From NCBI GenBank assembly GCA_013360405.1, contig JABWBR010000005.1, positions 1 through 64,000 on the forward strand: 64,000 nucleotides of DNA. Direction: 5' to 3'. The notes beneath the pieces are model-generated. The model made no database searches and was not told the origin of the DNA. It was given only the letters and a program-made list of their open reading frames with translations. The position numbers and the translations under genes are program-made. Within the stretch, counting starts at the first letter, position 1. Each line of letters begins with the position of its first letter. Below are positions 62,021-64,000 of this stretch, one piece after another. The DNA is from Saprospiraceae bacterium (lineage in GTDB: Bacteria; Bacteroidota; Bacteroidia; Chitinophagales; Saprospiraceae).

Positions 62021-64000
62021 ATGAAAAATGTTGTTTTGATAGCCGGTATTTGCCTGATGTATATAACCCTCGGCATTGCCCAGGATTTCCAATTGATCAA
62101 TGCGCCGGTGGAAGTGAACGGCGTTGAACTGGCCAACGCCTGGGCAGGCGGCTTGAACTGCCCCCAGCCCTCGGAAATCGACTTGAACAACGACGGCGCT
62201 CCAGATCTCTACCTTTTCGACAGGGTAGGGGATATACATCTCACCTTTATCAAACAAGCAGCCGGCTATGTATTTGCCCCCGAATACGCCGTCAATTTCC
62301 CAAAAGCAGAAAACTGGGTTTTATTCCGCGATTACGACGGCGATGGTATCGGCGACCTGTTTGCTTACCCTACGGAGCAATTACCCGGCATTATGGTGTA
62401 TAAGGGCTATTATGATGCCAATAACCGCCTGGCTTTTCAACGTGTGCATTTTGACAATTTTCTGGGGGTAGATGTGCTCACTTTTCCCCTGCAAGGCGGC
62501 GGCGAAGCTCAGATTTATGTAAGTAATGTAGATTACCCCGCTGTAGACGATATGGACTGCGACGGCGATCTCGATATTCTCACTTTTAACTCCGCCGGCG
62601 GATATGTGGAGTTGTACGATAACCGGTCGATAGAACTGGGGTTTGGCCGCGACAGCCTTATTTTTCAACTGGTGGAGAATTGCTGGGGCGGTATATACGA
62701 AAGCGGACTTGCCGCCAATAACCTGGTAGATCTTTCATCTACGCTCGGCGCCTGCTATTCGCCCTTTGGCGAAGACGACGGGGTGGAAGTCCGCCACGCC
62801 GGCTCTACACTACTCACTTTTGATGCCAATGCAGATGGCGACAAAGAGTTGATCCTCGGTGATTTATCCTTCGATCATATCAATTTCCTTACCAACGGAG
62901 GCACATGCCAGGAGGCCTGGATTACCCAACAGGATCCACTGTTTCCTTCCTATGATGTGAGCGCCGACGTGGCTACGTTTCCAGCCGCTTTTTACCTCGA
63001 CGTTACGGACGACGGTAAACCCGATTTACTGGTAGCGCCTAATTCAGAAACCGCCTCTGAAGATGTGAATGCCTTTTGGCTATACGAAAATACGGGAACT
63101 ACGGCTCAACCGGTGTTTCAATACCAACAATCCGATTTTCTGATCGAGGGCATGATCGACGTAGGCTCCGGCGCCCGCCCCGTGCTTGTTGATTATAACG
63201 CCGACGGCCTGCTGGATATCGTGGTAGGTAACGGTAGCCGTTATAAGGAATTCGGCGCTAAAGACCCTCGCTTGTTTTTGTTTGAAAACCAGGGCACGCC
63301 CACCGAGCCTCATTGGGTATTGGTAAACGACGATTACCTGGGCATGAACCAATATAGCCAGGCCAGCTTCAACTTTGCCCCCGTTTTTGGCGACCTGGAC
63401 GACGATGGCGACCTGGATCTATTGGTGGGCGAACAAAACGGCAAACTATTTTATGCCCAAAACACCGCCGGCCCCGGCCAGCCATTTCAGTTTGCTAATT
63501 TCACTTACGCCTGGTCGGGCATAGCAGTGGGGCAATCCAGCGTTCCCTTCATCGTCGATCTCAACCGCGATGGCCTGCCTGATCTGCTCATCGGCGAATA
63601 CAACGGCAATATCAATTTCTTCCCCAATACGGGTACCCCCACACAACCCGCGTTTAACGGCGACCCGTCACAGTCGCCCAACAACTTTTTTATAGGCCAG
63701 GTTGATACCCGCATACAAGGTTTCTCATACGGCCACAGTTCGCCCGCCGTACTCGACATCAATGGCCAGTACAAACTCTTTGCCGGCACCACCGACGGCC
63801 GAATAGAAGTCTATAGCAATATCGATGGCAACCTAGGCGGCGCTTTCGCGCTCGATACCGAGCATTTTGGCGACCTCAAGCTGGGAAACCGTACCCACAT
63901 CGCCTTCGGCGACGTAAATAACGACGGCTGGCTCGACGCGCTGGTAGGCAACTACCGGGGCGGGCTCACGTTGGTGTCTACGGATATTCCCACCGGCAGC
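62021..64000 (+). CDS. Secreted VCBS/FG-GAP repeat protein (3' truncated by window edge)
   Basis: The frame is open from ATG 62021 to the right edge (660 codons, no stop). A signal peptide (MKNVVLIAGICLMYITLGIA) is followed by many FG-GAP/VCBS blades with calcium-type loops: DYDGDGIGD, DMDCDGDLDI, DANADGDKEL, DYNADGLLDI, DLDDDGDLDL, DLNRDGLPDL, DVNNDGWLDA. It is probably an integrin-like beta-propeller on the surface; a T9SS sorting domain would be expected beyond the window but cannot be seen. Confidence 0.85.
   Translation, partial: MKNVVLIAGICLMYITLGIAQDFQLINAPVEVNGVELANAWAGGLNCPQPSEIDLNNDGAPDLYLFDRVGDIHLTFIKQAAGYVFAPEYAVNFPKAENWVLFRDYDGDGIGDLFAYPTEQLPGIMVYKGYYDANNRLAFQRVHFDNFLGVDVLTFPLQGGGEAQIYVSNVDYPAVDDMDCDGDLDILTFNSAGGYVELYDNRSIELGFGRDSLIFQLVENCWGGIYESGLAANNLVDLSSTLGACYSPFGEDDGVEVRHAGSTLLTFDANADGDKELILGDLSFDHINFLTNGGTCQEAWITQQDPLFPSYDVSADVATFPAAFYLDVTDDGKPDLLVAPNSETASEDVNAFWLYENTGTTAQPVFQYQQSDFLIEGMIDVGSGARPVLVDYNADGLLDIVVGNGSRYKEFGAKDPRLFLFENQGTPTEPHWVLVNDDYLGMNQYSQASFNFAPVFGDLDDDGDLDLLVGEQNGKLFYAQNTAGPGQPFQFANFTYAWSGIAVGQSSVPFIVDLNRDGLPDLLIGEYNGNINFFPNTGTPTQPAFNGDPSQSPNNFFIGQVDTRIQGFSYGHSSPAVLDINGQYKLFAGTTDGRIEVYSNIDGNLGGAFALDTEHFGDLKLGNRTHIAFGDVNNDGWLDALVGNYRGGLTLVSTDIPTGS

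Noticed and set aside
1-64000. tRNA, rRNA, insertion sequence, integrase or prophage
   Set aside because: All gaps between genes are under 300 bp; none shows a cloverleaf, transposase, integrase or phage gene.

Overview
The window reads as the chromosome of a Bacteroidota bacterium, most likely of the Saprospiria (Lewinella/Haliscomenobacter-like). Reasons: several large exported proteins end in type IX secretion (T9SS) sorting domains; a FecI-type sigma / FecR / STN-TonB-receptor / DUF4249 cluster; an ExbB-ExbD-ExbD-TonB operon; a TamL-type Omp85 lipoprotein; and promoters carrying the Bacteroidota -7 box TAxxTTTG instead of an E. coli -10 box. Gene density is high and no gene-free stretch exceeds 300 bases. 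I see no rRNA, tRNA, CRISPR, insertion sequence or prophage.

Layout. 1-4.85 kb: two T9SS cargo proteins (a 5'-truncated M43-like metalloprotease with dockerin- and cohesin-like parts, and a beta-helix/SprB-repeat adhesin-like protein). 4.87-18.7 kb: three large, unusual AAA+ proteins around a housekeeping block (shikimate kinase; DUF1573 lipoprotein, YajC, YbbR-like, DnaG). Two are ClpB-like paralogues with decayed first ATPase domains and C-terminal regions that look like the N-terminal/PCRF part of peptide-chain release factors; the third is a double CbxX/CfqX-type AAA+ protein with a duplicated N-terminal beta-rich domain. 18.7-29.1 kb: ArnT-like glycosyltransferase, RluA pseudouridine synthase, an in-frame RibF-glycosyltransferase fusion, Mrp and NFU iron-sulfur proteins, PyrF, and a thiolase/FadN-like beta-oxidation pair. 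29.3-33.2 kb: ExbB-ExbD-ExbD-TonB energy transducer and FolC. 33.2-40.4 kb (minus): DUF4956, CotH/beta-helix protein, PQQ-type sugar dehydrogenase with PKD and T9SS domains, GT2. 40.5-43.7 kb: coiled-coil membrane protein, ornithine aminotransferase coupled to a nicotinamidase-like protein lacking its catalytic residues, LolD-like ATPase. 43.9-49.2 kb: sigma/anti-sigma/TonB receptor/DUF4249 uptake cluster. 49.4-60.9 kb: Crp-type regulator, M23 peptidase, PurM, Nth, TamL, SpoU methyltransferase, TlpA-like lipoprotein, PurL, cytochrome oxidase subunit III-like protein. 61.1-64 kb: a zinc-ribbon protein and a VCBS-repeat protein running off the right edge.

Two observations stand out. First, the AAA+ trio with release-factor-like tails is the best candidate for an undescribed system. 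Second, short tandem-repeat arrays of 7-10 bp units, each with a different sequence, sit almost exactly at gene 3' ends (six of seven), often sharing the stop codon and filling junctions between convergent genes. A further pattern is that several genes have a TAxxTTTG box ending only 4-7 nt before the ATG, which suggests leaderless mRNAs. All calls come from reading the sequence and from family knowledge; no database search was run.
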